NCBI GenBank assembly: GCA_021521415.1
Contig: JAIQDT010000061.1
Span: forward strand, 1,488,001 to 1,552,000
Reading direction: 5' to 3'
DNA from: Bidens hawaiensis
Taxonomy: Eukaryota > Streptophyta > Magnoliopsida > Asterales > Asteraceae
DNA: 64,000 nt
Shown: one piece after another, positions 36,101 through 46,499 of the stretch
How positions within the stretch are numbered: the stretch's first letter is position 1
Layout: every line of letters starts with the position of its first letter
Made by a program: the position numbers and the translations under genes
Notes under the pieces: generated by a model
Databases searched by the model: none
Seen by the model: only the letters and a program-made list of their open reading frames with translations
What the model was told of the DNA's origin: nothing

Positions 36101-37264
36101 AATTTTCAAGGAAATGATATTAAAAATGGTTTGAATCTAGTTTAAATGTGAAAGAATAACAAAGGGGGGGTGGCGGCTGCGGCCGGGATTCCTTATGGGC
36201 CCCCTTTGGGCTGTTTTGGCCCAATGATCTGGTTTCTCCAGCCCAAATACGAAAAGCCCGGTCCAAATTTAGTTCGGGTTCAGTTTTTGGCGTGAAAAAC
36301 TTATCGGGTACGTTAAACAACGCGAAAACGAGTGTTTTTCGGCTAGTTTTGTTTAAAATTATAAAAACGTACTATATGTTTGTAAAAATCAAAAATATTT
36401 TCACGGATCACTTAAAACATTTCAAATAAGTGTTTGGTAAGTCTTTTTCGGCTTAACGGATGATACAATGCTTGGTTTGTAACTATCTTTTGCGTTTATA
36501 TCTATAGCGAGTAGTTAAACAAGGATATTTCGTTTAACTTGTTTGCTATCAAACTAAGGCCATATTTCTAATGTTTTAGCTTGTATTAAACGTATATCAC
36601 TTATAGATGGCCCCCCGAGATATCTAGGTCATAACCCGACCCGTTCGGTTAATCGTTCGTTTGTTACCAAAAGGCGTTTATTTGCTTAATCGGTAAATAC
36701 GTACTGAGGTGTACCTTGTTTTGGCTCAAATGTCACAGAATATCTTCACTGAAGATATTCTAAGTAATGTATGCTCGAGGACATTCTTCAAGCATACCTA
36801 GCATAGTGAGTCTGCTCGAGCAAGATTGTTACCTTGCTCGAGGACTCAACACTTGTATTTATTTTGTTTTTCATTATGTAATGATTAGGAACTTCTAGAA
36901 GGAATGTCAGGGTCTATAAATAGGGTCCTAGTTTCCATTTAGGACACGGATAACGACGCACACAATACGAGAAACATTCAAAAAGAATATTCTATTTGTT
37001 TCCTCGTATAGCCACCGCCGTCATACACGAAACCCTAGACATTTCTTTCACTATTGTATTAAATGATATATTGAACGCAGTGAATCTTTGTCTTTGATTG
37101 TGTTCTTATTGATTATTCATTATTGTTTCGTGTTCGCTATATCACACCTTCTTTCCCACTTGTTGGATATCCTATTTCCGCCGGGATATTCAATAGGCCT
37201 TTGGGTTACAGAGTCGTGTTCTTGTCAACCTTTCTAAGGTTTCACCCTACTCACGGTCCTGACT
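33166..37264 (+). repeat. 3' LTR of element B, interrupted
   Basis: Starts TGTTGGGTCGG and ends GGTCCTGACT before the ATCTT target duplication. The terminal A of the 5' LTR is T here. The solo LTR at 33675-36737 plus its target duplication copy interrupts it, leaving about 1.03 kb of true LTR. CGAGCA/TGCTCG motifs are dense at 33235-33635 and 36770-36842. Confidence 0.85.
33675..36737 (-). mobile_element. Solo LTR, family 2 (complete)
   Basis: 3063 bp from TGTCACACCCCG to AAATGTCACA with a perfect 5-bp target duplication GAATA (33670-33674 and 36738-36742). No internal region or polypurine tract is present, so it is a solo LTR left by recombination between two LTRs. It is the full-length reference for the truncated copy at 2465-4949. 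Strand is inferred from a minus-strand AACTCACCAACTCTAGTAG block near 33990 resembling the U3/R part of other LTRs. No gene is called inside. Confidence 0.9.
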
Positions 37265-37269
37265 ATCTT

Positions 37270-37616
37270 TGATTGTGATTTAGTCAAAATTAATTGTAAA
37301 ATTGACTCTTGATAGTCAAAGTGCTTATTTAACCAAGATTCCTTATTAGTTTAACGAATGATAGCCAGATTCGTTAACTTGTTAAAGAATGACTATAGGA
37401 TTCATTAAAAGTAACGAATAGGTATTCGTTAAAAGTAATGAATAAGTATAACATATAAACACCAGATTCGTTAAGATAACGAATAAATTAATGTTTAATT
37501 TGATAATGTGTAACGAATGTCTTCTTCGTTTAAACCATTGTAACGAATGAGATGGACATTCGTTAATCAGTATCATATTCTTGGATATCATACTAATGTT
37601 TGTCTTTTTAACAGTA
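37270..37616 (+). promoter_or_regulatory. Spacer with CATTCGTTA motifs and 3' splice-site-like signal before ORF3
   Basis: Continuation of the spacer after element B. From 37350 it has about a dozen TAACGAAT/ATTCGTTA words. It ends with TTTGTCTTTTTAACAG (37599-37614), a consensus 3' splice site two bases before the ORF3 ATG at 37617. Confidence 0.5.
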
Positions 37617-40615
37617 ATGGCAGACGAGAACATTCAAAACCCAGTTCCCGAGCAAAATCTGAAGGCTAATCCAGAACAACAGCCTTAAGCTCAAGATCAA
37701 GCCAAGCCTGAGCAAGCTCCAGTGTTATTATCATGGAATAAAAGCCACAATATCTGTGCATATCTAGAGCCGAACTTTGAAGACTCACCAATCTTTGGAG
37801 GCATGATCAACTTTTTGACACATTCTAGAATATACAAGGCCATATCTAATCATGCAGTTGTTTATCAGAGTATTATACGAGCTTTTTGGGATACAGCTAA
37901 GTTTAACGAGACAAAGAATCAGATAGAAGCTGTAATTCAGGATAAACCAATAGTGATCGATGTTAGGGTTATTCGTGATTCATTGGGTTTTCATGATACA
38001 GTGGATGATCGATGCAAGTTTGAAAGGAGTTTGATTCGTGGGTTATTTGAACGTGTAAGGTATAATGGTGATTTGGGCAAATCGATGTACAACAAAGCGC
38101 ACTTATGTGAACAATACAAGTATTTTCTTCACATGTTGATACATTGTCTTGGTGGACGTAAAGGTGGTTTTGATGAGTGCCGAGTGATGCTACAATATGT
38201 GTTTGTTGCCTTGGTGTTGAATAAACCATTCAATTTTTCTGAATTGGTTTATTTTCACTTGAAGGAAAATCTCACGAGCTGTCAGAAGTTTTTTATGTAT
38301 CCGAGATTTTTACAGATGATGATCAGTGATTTACAGCTTGACTTGATTAAAGATCAAGATGATGTATTGAAGCTCGATAGGATGAATGCAGAGACGATGA
38401 GAAATTTACGATCTTACTGAGGTCAAAGTCTTGAAGAACGACCGAGGTATAAGCGTTTGATTGGTCATCTTGCAAACATGATTATTTTGCACCACCTAAT
38501 AATCGTTGGGCTCATGATGATTTTGACTCTGAGCGTGAAGGTGGAGATGATGGTGCTGATGGTGGTCTAGGACCACAAGCTAAGCTAACGTATGAGCAAA
38601 CGCGTAAGCGAAAGGGAAAAAACCGATGGTTGATAAGGGTGAGAAAGCAAAGAAGCAACGTGTTCGACGTGGTTCGGGAATTGAGATACCAAGTCAACCG
38701 TTCGAAAGATCAACGTCACCGGTATCTATTTCATCTCCTGTATCTACTTCTCCTATGCCTCAAAGGATTCCAAGATCACCAACTCCGGTTCATATGCCAG
38801 TGTCTCCAGTACCTCCTTCTATGACTTTGATTACTACTTTAAGACCAGATCTAGTGTTTGGTGATGTTCTTCTGACTGTATTGGCTCGTATGCCTACACC
38901 ACAACCAACTACTCTAGTGACTCCAGCTACACCTACACAATTGCCAAGACCTGAGCATTTGTTTAAGACATTTACCCGTCCTTAGGGTCCGTTGCAACCA
39001 GTTCATCCAAATTTCTTCGGTATGTCTCCTCAAACTCAATGGTTCCACATGATGAATCTGTTGCATCTTCAACATACACAGATGCAAGCTGACAGAGCTG
39101 TCCATGAGCTAGCACAAAGGAATTTGTATCGACATATTCAGTATATTCACCGAGAGATTAGGGAACTTAAAGCCCTTGTTGCTGCTCAGGGGAGAGAATT
39201 GATAGAGCTGATGAGATAATACTTCAACTCACACGCAAGGATGATGAGTTGAAAAGATTGAGGAGTGATGAAAAGGATCCGGATGCGGGAGGTGTGGGTG
39301 ATCAGCGACCTGGCGCTGATACATCGTCGGCTGGTAATCCTGGGAGTACACCAGGAGCTGGTGATCAAGCTGGTGATACCAGTATGGGTGGTGGTAGTGA
39401 AGGAGAAGGTAATCAGTTGCAAATTGTATTGTACAAGGATTACACGAGTGTGAAACCGATTGACGTTGTACCAGCAAATATGATTTTATTTGTGGGTACG
39501 GACGGTATTGTTTATAGTATGTTGAACGCAGATGAGATCGAAGAAGGCGAGTTTGTTGACCATTCGTTGACTAAAGAGCAAATAGCCTTGCTTCTTGATC
39601 TGAATAATGAGGAGGTGGAGGAATTGGGAAAGAGGGTGGATGTGGATGTGGAATTTGAAGAAAGTACGAATACAGGCATTCCACACGGGAATGTGCCTAA
39701 TTATGATGAAATGGAAGTTGAGGATGTTACTGCTGAGGAGTACCCTCAGTTTTACACTGATAACAACAACGACGACTCAGGTATTACATTTTTCACTGCA
39801 TAACATTTTGAATCAGCAGAACGTCAGTTACAAGAAGAAAGAGATAGGTGGAATAAAGCTGCAGAGACAAGTCATCTATCAGCGAAAAAAAAGAAGCGCA
39901 AACGTGCTGTGCATGGTATGTTCGAACATGATGTGAAGAAGATGAATAAGATTATCGACACCTTTCGTTATCACGAAAAGGAGGAAATCAAATTGGCAAA
40001 GGCTCGAACGTCTGCATAACAGATGAAGAAGTACAAGCCCATCAAAGATGTGAAAGGTGATTTGGTCACGTGCCAGTTTGATTCTGAGCTTAAAGTATAT
40101 ATCGTGAAATGGGAACACGGTATTTATTATTTCAAGCGCCCACACGATATACTATCTATGCCTAGGTGAGACGTTAGAACATTAGCCAACAGACCGTTCG
40201 TGAATCGTGGAAAGGATTCTGGGCGGAGTGGTTCTATACTCATTTATTACATGAAACCTGTTATGGTTTCAAGTTCTTCAAGCCGCAGGTGCCGACTCAC
40301 AAATATATAGATGAGATTGATCCGCGCACTGGATGGAGAAAGATGGTTTTATAGGTAAAGCCGCCGAAGACGATGCAGAGGGCACCAATGAAGACTTTCC
40401 CTCAGAGTATATTCTCCTCGTTCAACTACTGTTATTATGATAATCGAAAGAGTGAAGCGGTTATTTTTTTGGGCACCGGATCAAACACGAGCGTCATACG
40501 TGTGATTGACCCGATGTGGCTCGTTAACTTATCTGAGTCTGACAACGATGCGTTATTTCATAGTCATATCAGATTTGCTAATGTAAGCGACTATGAACTT
40601 GCTATGCAATTCTAG
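37617..40615 (+). pseudogene. ORF3 of the SIRE-like element (broken, about 1,000 codons)
   Basis: Starts at ATG 37617. An in-frame TAA (37686) is followed by an open domain to 38420 with SHNICAYLE, IIRAFWDTAKFNE, FLHMLIHCLGGRKGGF, PFNFSELVYF and FFMYPRFLQMM. This is homologous to the N-terminal domain in element B and resembles a protein family of SIRE-like Asteraceae elements that I recall, whose function is unknown and which is sometimes called env-like. After frameshifts come an RK-rich patch, a Ser/Pro-rich section (38626-38985), a helical section (38992-39219), a Gly-rich to acidic part (39249-39803) and a basic stretch AKKKKRKRA near 39885 that could be a nuclear localisation signal. 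The C-terminal region ends at TAG 40613-40615. Confidence 0.75.
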
Positions 40616-40710
40616 AAGGTTGTTCGTGTCTGTTATGCATACAAGATTCATAGCTGCGTGGATTGGAAGACGAGGATGTTCCAACAATAAAATATAAAGA
40701 GCTCGAGACG

Positions 40711-40720
40711 AGGGGGAGTT
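40711..40720 (+). promoter_or_regulatory. Polypurine tract of the SIRE-like element
   Basis: AGGGGGAGTT directly before the 3' LTR start TGTTGATACATG. Confidence 0.8.
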
Positions 40721-41226
40721 TGTTGATACATGTTTTGTACGTCTCGGTCTTTATTTGCTTATTACAATATTATGGTTCAATGTAAAGGGCATTTTGGTAA
40801 TTGTATGTTGCTACCCATTCGCTTTATTGTAAGTTACATTCGTTACCCCGTAACGAATGTAACACAATTGTATTAACTGTAAGCTCATTCGTTAACCCTG
40901 TTTAACGAATGAGATAACGAATGAGGGTGATTCGTTATAGATTAAATGTATTGACGAATGAGTAGGTCATTCGTATGTTTTATTGTAATGAATGACACAT
41001 TCGTTAAATGTTAACTTAACAAATATGATCATCCCCTATAAATACCTGTAAGATATTCGTTTAATGTAACAGTTCTTATTATTCACTCTCAAGTATCATT
41101 ACTCTGACCAAATTCACTCTCAACACACACAGCACACACAGATAACGTAATCTAGCCTAATCGTATACAGAATCGACGAATTACTCAATGTCATCATAAG
41201 ATCTATATCCACATTGGCTCAATCAA
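40721..41226 (+). repeat. 3' LTR of the SIRE-like element
   Basis: 506 bp from TGTTGATACATG to GGCTCAATCA. U3 (40825-41020) carries several paired CATTCGTTA/TAACGAATG words able to form hairpins. TATA box CTATAAATACC at 41036. The last 190 bp match the truncated 5' LTR. Confidence 0.85.
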
Positions 41227-41557
41227 GAATGCGGGTTTTCGTGAAGTAACCCGTGAAACTGAGCAGAATGTGAAATGGTATTCAGAATGTTCGATGGAAT
41301 CTGCCAACTTGTGTTCACTTCAATGGAGGGTAGTGCGATACTGGATCTCGCGCCAGCATTGGTTGGGCCCGGTCTGCAACTGTCCTCCTCGGTGGTGGAT
41401 TTTCGTCCATAATCCTATCCCTATCGTCGAAGTCAGAACACGTGGGCAAAGAGGATAGACTACCAATGGATGAAGAAGTGGACGATGGTGAAACGGTGCG
41501 ACATCTCTCACGAAACTCTCTCTCTGGCTCGGGAATGCCAACTGCGAGTAGCTGCAC
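41227..41557 (-). pseudogene. Athila-like gag, N-terminal fragment
   Basis: On the minus strand a Met at 41408-41410 starts MDENPPPRRTVADRAQPML. After a stop and frame change this continues to a segment with QFHGLLHENPH, which matches the start of Athila/Tat gag. The frame is also open upstream to 41557. It points at the copia insertion and its continuation is on the other side at 16856. About 60 codons of the gag middle are missing between the halves. Confidence rests on the N-terminal motif pattern and on the fit of the two halves. Confidence 0.65.
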
Positions 41558-41562
41558 TCCAA

Positions 41563-42107
41563 GAGGTAATTTTATATTTGTTTATTCATTTTTACAAGCA
41601 TTAAGGTACTATTATATGCATATTTGTTTAAGTGCTAGATAAGATGCTAATATGGTTAGGGACAGGGGGTGATTAGGATGGGCGGGTAAAGTAAACAATT
41701 AATAACACTTGATCAACGTTATTAGCAGTTAACGTTACCTTCTAGGTTCTAAACGCTACTTATGCTTAACTGTGTTAGGGTTCTGTCTTTGTAGAGATAG
41801 GATATGACTAATGCTCGTGTCGAGAGTGTTAAAGTTCCTCTCATACCTTAAATTCTCCCGTTCGTATCTCATCCTCTCGAACGCTTTACGCGTAATTGTT
41901 TAACTAAGCCGTAACATGCTGTAACTCCAGGTTTCCTTTTTTTACTTGTTGAGCTCTTAGCTTCGTTCCTGTTTGACTCGAGTGCCAGTAGGGGTTTTTC
42001 CTCTACTGTTTTTTGGTATGATTAGATTATTAGGTTTCGTCTCTATCCGCGTCCGTTCCTATTGCAACGGGATTTGGGGACGAATCCCTTTGTAAGGAGG
42101 GTGGACT
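41563..42107 (+). other. 3' internal end of another Ty3/gypsy element with polypurine tract
   Basis: No clear coding sequence. The end (42070-42107) has GATTTGGGGACGAATCCC then AAGGAGGGTGGACT, the typical untranslated end and polypurine tract of chromovirus-type elements, directly before a TGTAACGACC LTR start. The body of this element is missing; the region meets the Athila-like gag start on its left. Confidence 0.6.
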
Positions 42108-42539
42108 TGTAACGACCGTAAATTTCATTAATCGGCTCGATCGTTTATAAATGTTTGTTTAAAATCCGGGGTTTCGTCTTTCTAAATTAGATCCTTGTAA
42201 TACATTTTAAAATTCCGTCTTTCCATCCTTTTGCTCAAAACATCGCCTCTTATGACTTAAAGCGTTTGATTAGTATGTAGCACCGGGCATTTTCGTATAT
42301 CGGCATGAGACATTTGTAGAGTTTGTATATCTTTCGGGATTGAGTTGGCATTCTTCGAGGACCTCCTTGTCATTCTCGTAAGTTAAATTATTTAACCTTT
42401 CATCCAAGTTATTACATTGTACAAGTTTGAAGGGCTAGAGTGTAATTATTTTATTATAACATCAAAACCCTAACTCTTTCCCTCCTCCCTCTTGTTATGT
42501 CCGATCTTTGCATTCCCAGCAGCCCACACCTCATTTTTC

Positions 42540-43084
42540 GTGCAGCCCCAGCCAAGTTCCATCCCTCCCGAGTCTAATTCAAGGTTAGTCTAACGTCCAT
42601 GCAACTCTTTTTAACCATGAAACCTTTTATTGAACACGTTAGGGTTGAGTTTTGGTTATAACGAATTCTGACAGATTCGTACTTGTTTATTGTTCGGTCT
42701 GTAACTTGATGAAAATACATTGTTTTTGATCGATTCTGGTTTCTATGCAGCCCCAGCCAAGTTCCATCCCTCCCGAGTCTAATTCAAGGGTTTCATTGTT
42801 TTTGACAGATTCGTACTTGTTTATCGTTCGGTCTGTAACTTGATGAAAATACATTGTTTTTGATCGATTCTTGTTTCGTGCAGCCCCAGCCAAGTTCCAT
42901 CACTCCCGAGTCTAATTCAAGGTTAGTCTAACGTCCATGCAACTCTTTTTAACCATGAAACCCTTTATTGAACACGTTAGGGTTGAGTTTTGGTTATAAT
43001 GAATTCTGACAGATTCGTACTTGTTTATTGTTCGGTCTGTAACTTGATGAAAATACATTGTTTTTGATCGATTCTTGTTTCTAT
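42540..43084 (+). repeat. Three direct repeats within the family-3 LTR
   Basis: Copies start at the GCAGCCCCAGCCAAGTTCC word (about 42542, 42749 and 42882). The first and third span about 205 bp and are nearly identical, including TTGTTCGGTCTGTAACTTGA. The middle copy lacks about 80 bp. Confidence 0.9.
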
Positions 43085-44865
43085 GATGTTCTACGTTGAG
43101 TCTAGATTCCAGAAAGGTATAATATGTAATTTTTGGACAAGATTTGAATGCTTTTTATGATTTTATAAGATCGAGTGTCAAAGCTGATGCAGGATGACGG
43201 ATTCTGGTTTGTCTTCCCGACATCATAACTCTTTTTCGACATGTTCAAATTGGTTGGTTCCACTTCCGGAATTTCATATTTTGAGTTAGGACTAAACTTA
43301 TTTTGAATCGTATAATTTAGTTGGGTAATGATTTTTATAAAAATAAAACCATTTTGTTACGCACTAAAATAGCTGCACATACCTTTCTGTGTTAGAGGAA
43401 TTTTTATGATTTTTGTTTCCACTAGAAAAATATAATAAAAATATTTTTACAAATGAAAGACATTTATTAAAGTCTGGTAAAAATTTAATAATTTATTTCA
43501 AAGGTTATCCTATGTAATTAAATGCATCTTCGCATGCTAAAATCTGCACGTTTTACTTGTTATTGATCGATAAGTTCGTTTTAGGCTTAACCGGTAGATG
43601 TTCAATTGTGTTCTTGTCGGGGCCGTTTGAAGTGAGGTTTTGCTCCGTCATCTTCCTAGGTATGTCATATGTGTTTTACCTTAGTATCGTGGACTATGAG
43701 GCTCGTTTGATTGATCAATTGTCAACAGATTGAAAAACTAGGATTTCGTTTGTCTAGTTTGTTGATTGTTGCGTTTAGCGCGTTGTTTGAGGAAATTAAC
43801 AACCAATTTAGATTGTGTAGCCTCGACATGTTATACGGGCTGTGAAAAACTAAATTTTTATGTTAATGGGCCTGAATTGGTTGTCGGTTACTCAAACGGG
43901 TCGGTACAACGCGAATTCGCGTTTATTGGTAGTTTGTGCATCGTGCTTGCGAATTACCGACCCATCCAACTAGTGTAGCGTCGTGTGGACTTGTTAGCTG
44001 TGATATTACTAAATCTGGTCCACACGGGGCTGAGTTGGTTGCTAAGTGCATAAACAACCCGTTAACGCGCGAATTCGATAAAATTAACAACTTTCGGGTG
44101 TAGTTTGGAAATCCTTGTCCCCGGAATTAACTAAGGGTGGTTTTGGTAAATACATGCCCTCGGGGGCTGATGTAAACGGTATTAGTATGGTTGGGGCTTT
44201 AGGTCCATCAAACCATATTAGAAAGCCTCGTAGGATAAACGAATCGCTTCGGTACCGTTAGTAATTATTGTTCGTAATCCGACAGGCTTTTGAGTTGTGG
44301 GAGTACTTAAGGGTCCTCTAGCCCATTGTAATTGTGTGCGTCGTGTCAGGTGAGTTCATGATGCCCCTTTTCACTCTTTTCAAGTTTTGGGCTAGCATAC
44401 ACACCGTATTACAATCTTACCTGATTTTACTCGTTTAAACTCTTTAGATGGTATTACATAGCCTTATTTGTGGACTTATGAAACTATGTGTGAATTATAT
44501 TCTATGCCTTAGGATATTTGAGACTCGTTTATGGTCATATATTCCTTAAGGTTATATATATATTACTTATGGCCTAGGCTCAAGGATATATGCTTACTCG
44601 TATCATAGCATGTCTTGAGATGATATTTATGTATGTATACACATGTGTTACCTTATGGCCCATAGGCTTACTTGTATTATGGTATATCTTGGGATGTTAT
44701 GTATGTATGTTTACACATGTGTTACCATATGGCCATTGATTAGTGATGTTAGTTAGTCATTAGTGACTAAGGATGGCTTACTTGTAGTATGGTATATTTT
44801 GGAATAATATATATACGTATGTTTATACATGTGTTATTGTATGGCCAATGATTGGCGATGTTAAT

Positions 44866-45180
44866 TAGTCGTTATCGACTAAGGATGTTTGCATATGCCT
44901 ACTTTGTTTTTGCATACGTTGGATGGAACGTTACGTGTTTGGGTTGTACGTCTGCTCGACCCTGATGTTACTTAGTCGTTATCGACTAAGGATGTTTGCG
45001 TATGCCTACCTTGTGTTTGCATACGTTGGATGGAATGTTACGTGTTTGGGTTGTACGTGTGCTCGACCCTGGTGCTAATTAGTCGTTATCGAATAAGGAT
45101 GTTTGCATACCTTGTGTTTGCATACGTTGGATGGAATGTTACGTGTTTGAGTTGTACGTGTGCTCGACCATGATGTTATT
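44866..45180 (+). repeat. Three ~105-bp tandem repeats in the family-3 LTR
   Basis: Units start TAGTCGTTATCGACTAAGGA at about 44866 and 44971 and a variant at 45081, and include GCATACGTTGGATGGAA and GGGTTGTACGT. More diverged relatives continue upstream to about 44590. Confidence 0.8.
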
Positions 45181-45769
45181 ACTTGGATGTTATGAATAAG
45201 GATATAATTATATAGATGTATAAGTATGACTACTTACCATTTATTATGGCCTAACCGTTTATATCCCATTTTATATTTAAAATTCTAAGAATGATTTATA
45301 CAGATGTCAATTATTAAAACTTGAACTCACTCAGCTCAAGCTGACTTTGTGTGTATATTAGCGTGAGTTTTCAGGTTAAGAGGAGGATGCTTACCGCTTG
45401 GACTTGCTCGAGACTACTTGGACGGTTGAAGGCATATCTAGTCGGAGAATTCAATAATGAACACTGTTTCTTTTTAACCATTACTAGATATAACTGAAGT
45501 TTGTTTTGGGCATCATTCCCGGCTTTGGGGAATTGTTTTAGTACTTGTGATTTTCCGCTGATTATATACTCTGAACAGGTTTTAAAATAAAATGAATTGC
45601 TTTGGGTTTAAAATCGCATTTTCCCGGTTTTGAAAATTTTGATATTCCTTATTCCGCTGTTTATTACTTTGAGACGATTTAATAAGATGAAATTGTTTGG
45701 ATTTCAATTTTTGAGAATTTTTTTTATATCATGACCGACTGTAGGATTCCCGGGATTTGGGGTCTTACA

Positions 45770-46099
45770 AAATAGAAAAGAAAACAAAGGAAAGACTTAT
45801 TAGAAGTCTAGTAGCTTCGACGCTTCGTCTGGTCGTTTCACCTTCAAATTCCAACTAGGCAAGTAGGCAACCCTCCTTCTTGGCTTCTTAATCCACCGTC
45901 CACCAAACTTAATCCACCACCGACCACACAAAGGTATTGGATACTTAAGTTTAACTATTGGATATTTAATTATTAATTGAGTTAATACTGCCAGCCCACA
46001 GCATGTGCAAGCTAGGCCATCGCACAGGACCCAACAATTGTTTGGTTTCAAATTTAAAAATAAACTCTAATACATGCATAGATATATAATAAATAAACG
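45770..46099. other. Spacer, nothing recognised
   Basis: A/T-rich sequence after the family-3 LTR. No gene, repeat array or element end is supported. Confidence 0.4.
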
Positions 46100-46200
46100 C
46101 ATGGAATTTAACGATGTCATGCAGCTCGGTTGGTTCTCTGCGTTGTTTGCAAGGGTTATAACTCAAGTTCGAGACCTTGGGTTAGCAGGTTTTAAGTTTT
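46100..46200 (+). mobile_element. tRNA-derived SINE-like fragment
   Basis: GCAGCTCGGTTGG (46121-46133) resembles an RNA polymerase III A box and AGTTCGAGACC (46165-46175) a B box, about 40 bp apart as in tRNA-derived SINEs. The sequence is not a folded tRNA. No tail or target duplication was found, so the limits are approximate. Confidence 0.45.
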
Positions 46201-46252
46201 TAGGGTTAGCACAAAATTTTCCTTTATTTAATTAATTTGGTTATTGGTGGCC

Positions 46253-46255
<3 letters not shown>

Positions 46256-46325
<70 letters not shown>
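46256..46325. repeat. (TA)n microsatellite
   Basis: About 35 uninterrupted TA dinucleotides. Confidence 0.95.
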
Positions 46326-46328
<3 letters not shown>

Positions 46329-46499
46329 TTATATATGTTAATACAGTACTTTTAAAAAAGCCATAATTAAATTAAAACCCAACTAATAATTGTAAAATAA
46401 AATCCTATTTTGTTTCAAATGATTTAAAGAATAAATATGTATTTTTGTTTAAATAGACTGATTAGGAACCAGCTTTTGGGTTTATCTTAAACACAATTT

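Larger units (their letters stand above)
27022..37264 (+). mobile_element. Element B: LTR retrotransposon carrying only an ORF3-type gene
   Basis: A complete LTR element with 5-bp target duplication ATCTT (27017-27021 and 37265-37269). It has a 5' LTR (27022-27691), leader, one very long broken ORF, polypurine tract (33155-33165) and a 3' LTR (33166-37264, itself interrupted by a solo LTR). Without the nested LTR it is about 7.2 kb. No gag zinc knuckle, protease, integrase, reverse transcriptase or RNase H motif is seen. It is therefore non-autonomous and would need proteins in trans, probably from a SIRE-like partner (inference). The LTR parts compared by eye differ at roughly 7% of 215 sites. 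Confidence 0.8.
16857..41226 (+). mobile_element. SIRE/Maximus-like Ty1/copia element with ORF3
   Basis: A Ty1/copia element on the plus strand: truncated 5' LTR, tRNA-iMet primer site, long leader, gag-PR-IN-RT-RNase H in copia order, long spacer, a third ORF, polypurine tract and 3' LTR. Without the nested element B (10,243 bp plus one 5-bp target duplication copy) it is about 14.1 kb. The long internal region and the extra 3' ORF fit the SIRE/Maximus lineage. It is inserted in the gag of the Athila-like element. All coding parts are broken. The two LTR pieces differ at roughly 5% of sites by eye, with one 12-bp indel. Confidence 0.85.
42108..45769 (+). repeat. 3' LTR (family 3), 3.66 kb
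   Basis: Starts TGTAACGACC after the polypurine tract and ends TTGGGGTCTTACA. It is unusually long because of two internal amplifications (42540-43084 and about 44866-45180). The ACTCACTCAGCTCAAGCTGAC block near 45325 corresponds to the block in family-1 LTRs and supports the plus orientation. No second LTR or target duplication can be checked in the window. Confidence 0.75.

Noticed and set aside
41270..41642. Plus-strand frames, including an exon-like end before GTAATTTT near 41567
   Set aside because: The minus strand gives a recognisable gag start here; a plus-strand exon lacks any domain support.
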